A stretch of 14,388 nt of DNA. Source: Butyricicoccus sp. GTDB lineage: Bacteria; Bacillota; Clostridia; Oscillospirales; Butyricicoccaceae. Position numbers and translations under genes: made by a program. The notes beneath the pieces are model-generated. The model was not told where the DNA came from. It searched no databases and worked only from the letters and a program-made list of their open reading frames with translations. This document shows, one piece after another, positions 14,343 through 14,388 of the stretch. Position 1 is the stretch's first letter; every line of letters starts with the position of its first letter. The stretch covers positions 1 to 14,388 of the forward strand of contig JAHHRJ010000045.1 of NCBI GenBank assembly GCA_020025885.1, in the 5' to 3' direction.

Positions 14343-14348
14343 CTCCCC
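14343..14348 (-). promoter_or_regulatory. Shine-Dalgarno-like GGGGAG supplied by the transposon end
   Basis: The last arm of the terminal hairpin reads GGGGAG on the minus strand, six bases before the ATG that opens the flavoprotein fragment. Spacing is right for ribosome binding, but pairing within the hairpin would compete. Confidence 0.35.
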
Positions 14349-14352
14349 ATGT

Positions 14353-14388
14353 CTAAAGACAGGGGATTCTCAGTTCGCTGACCGTAGC
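14353..14388 (-). CDS. Possible last codons of tnpB (partial)
   Basis: The open frame entering at the window edge reads A-T-V-S-E-L-R-I-P-C-L and stops at TAG (14355-14353) inside the terminal hairpin. TnpB genes often end inside the right-end hairpin, with the omega RNA overlapping the 3' coding region. Eleven residues are too few for a homology call, so this rests mainly on position. Confidence 0.35.
   Translation of the reverse strand, partial: ATVSELRIPCL

Larger units (their letters stand above)
14317..14388 (-). ncRNA. Candidate omega RNA (reRNA) 3' end with host-derived guide
   Basis: In TnpB systems the guide RNA scaffold is transcribed across the right end, and its guide is the flanking host sequence. 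If this element has such an RNA, the scaffold would end at about 14337 and the 16-20 base guide would be the first bases of the flavoprotein fragment (about 14336-14317). It would then match the intact, uninterrupted fprA allele. This is inference from the family; only the hairpin end is visible. Confidence 0.3.
14337..14388 (-). mobile_element. Right end of an IS200/IS605-type (TnpB-carrying) element
   Basis: The minus strand carries a terminal hairpin: CCCC at 14345-14348 with GGGG at 14362-14365, and TGTCT at 14350-14354 with AGACA at 14357-14361, with one bulged A. It is followed by AGTGTCAA, then host coding sequence. This sequence style (CCCC-TGTC-loop-GACA-GGGG, then GTGTCAA) is typical of right ends of IS200/IS605 elements. 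These move as single strands, recognise end hairpins and make no target duplication. The rest lies beyond the window. The exact junction, set after GTCAA, is inferred from where flavoprotein homology begins. Confidence 0.65.

Overview
All recognisable genes in this window lie on the minus strand, so transcription runs from high to low coordinates. The window suggests a Gram-positive anaerobe of the class Clostridia, probably a gut Ruminococcaceae/Butyricicoccaceae-type bacterium. This is inferred from AGGAGG-type Shine-Dalgarno sites, TTG and GTG starts, sigma-A promoters with 17-bp spacers, U-tract hairpin terminators, VanW/G5 and DUF975 membrane proteins, an FprA-type flavoprotein remnant, and a methionine synthase whose reactivation domain is a separate protein.

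Right edge (about 14190-14388): the window opens, in transcription order, with what looks like the right end of an IS200/IS605-type (TnpB-carrying) transposon. It has a small hairpin terminus and possibly the last codons of tnpB. The end abuts the C-terminal 48 codons of an FprA-family flavoprotein, so the element appears to sit inside that gene. A strong terminator follows at 14122-14152.

13503-14097 and below: a small membrane-anchored protein of unknown function and a TSUP (TauE/SafE) permease form a two-gene unit (14097 down to 12718). Next comes ychF with its own promoter and terminator (12685-11473). Then comes a two-gene cell-envelope unit, a VanW/G5 protein and a DUF975 membrane protein, with a promoter at 11424-11452 and a terminator at 8486-8530.

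metG region: metG (8388-6397) has its own promoter and a terminator. It is followed by tatD with a TTG start, a pairing common in Firmicutes.

Methionine synthesis block (5452-629): three tightly packed genes encode a stand-alone MetH activation-domain protein, a cobalamin-dependent methionine synthase lacking that domain, and a bifunctional homocysteine methyltransferase/methylenetetrahydrofolate reductase. Together they would reduce methylene-THF to methyl-THF, pass the methyl group through cobalamin to homocysteine, and rescue oxidised cobalamin. No SAM riboswitch or T-box was recognised by eye.

Left end: a CBS-pair protein with its own promoter ends inside a terminator hairpin, followed by two further hairpins. 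No intergenic gap exceeds 300 bp. I saw no tRNA, rRNA or CRISPR array. The most unusual item is the transposon/flavoprotein junction at the right edge; the rest is mostly housekeeping.
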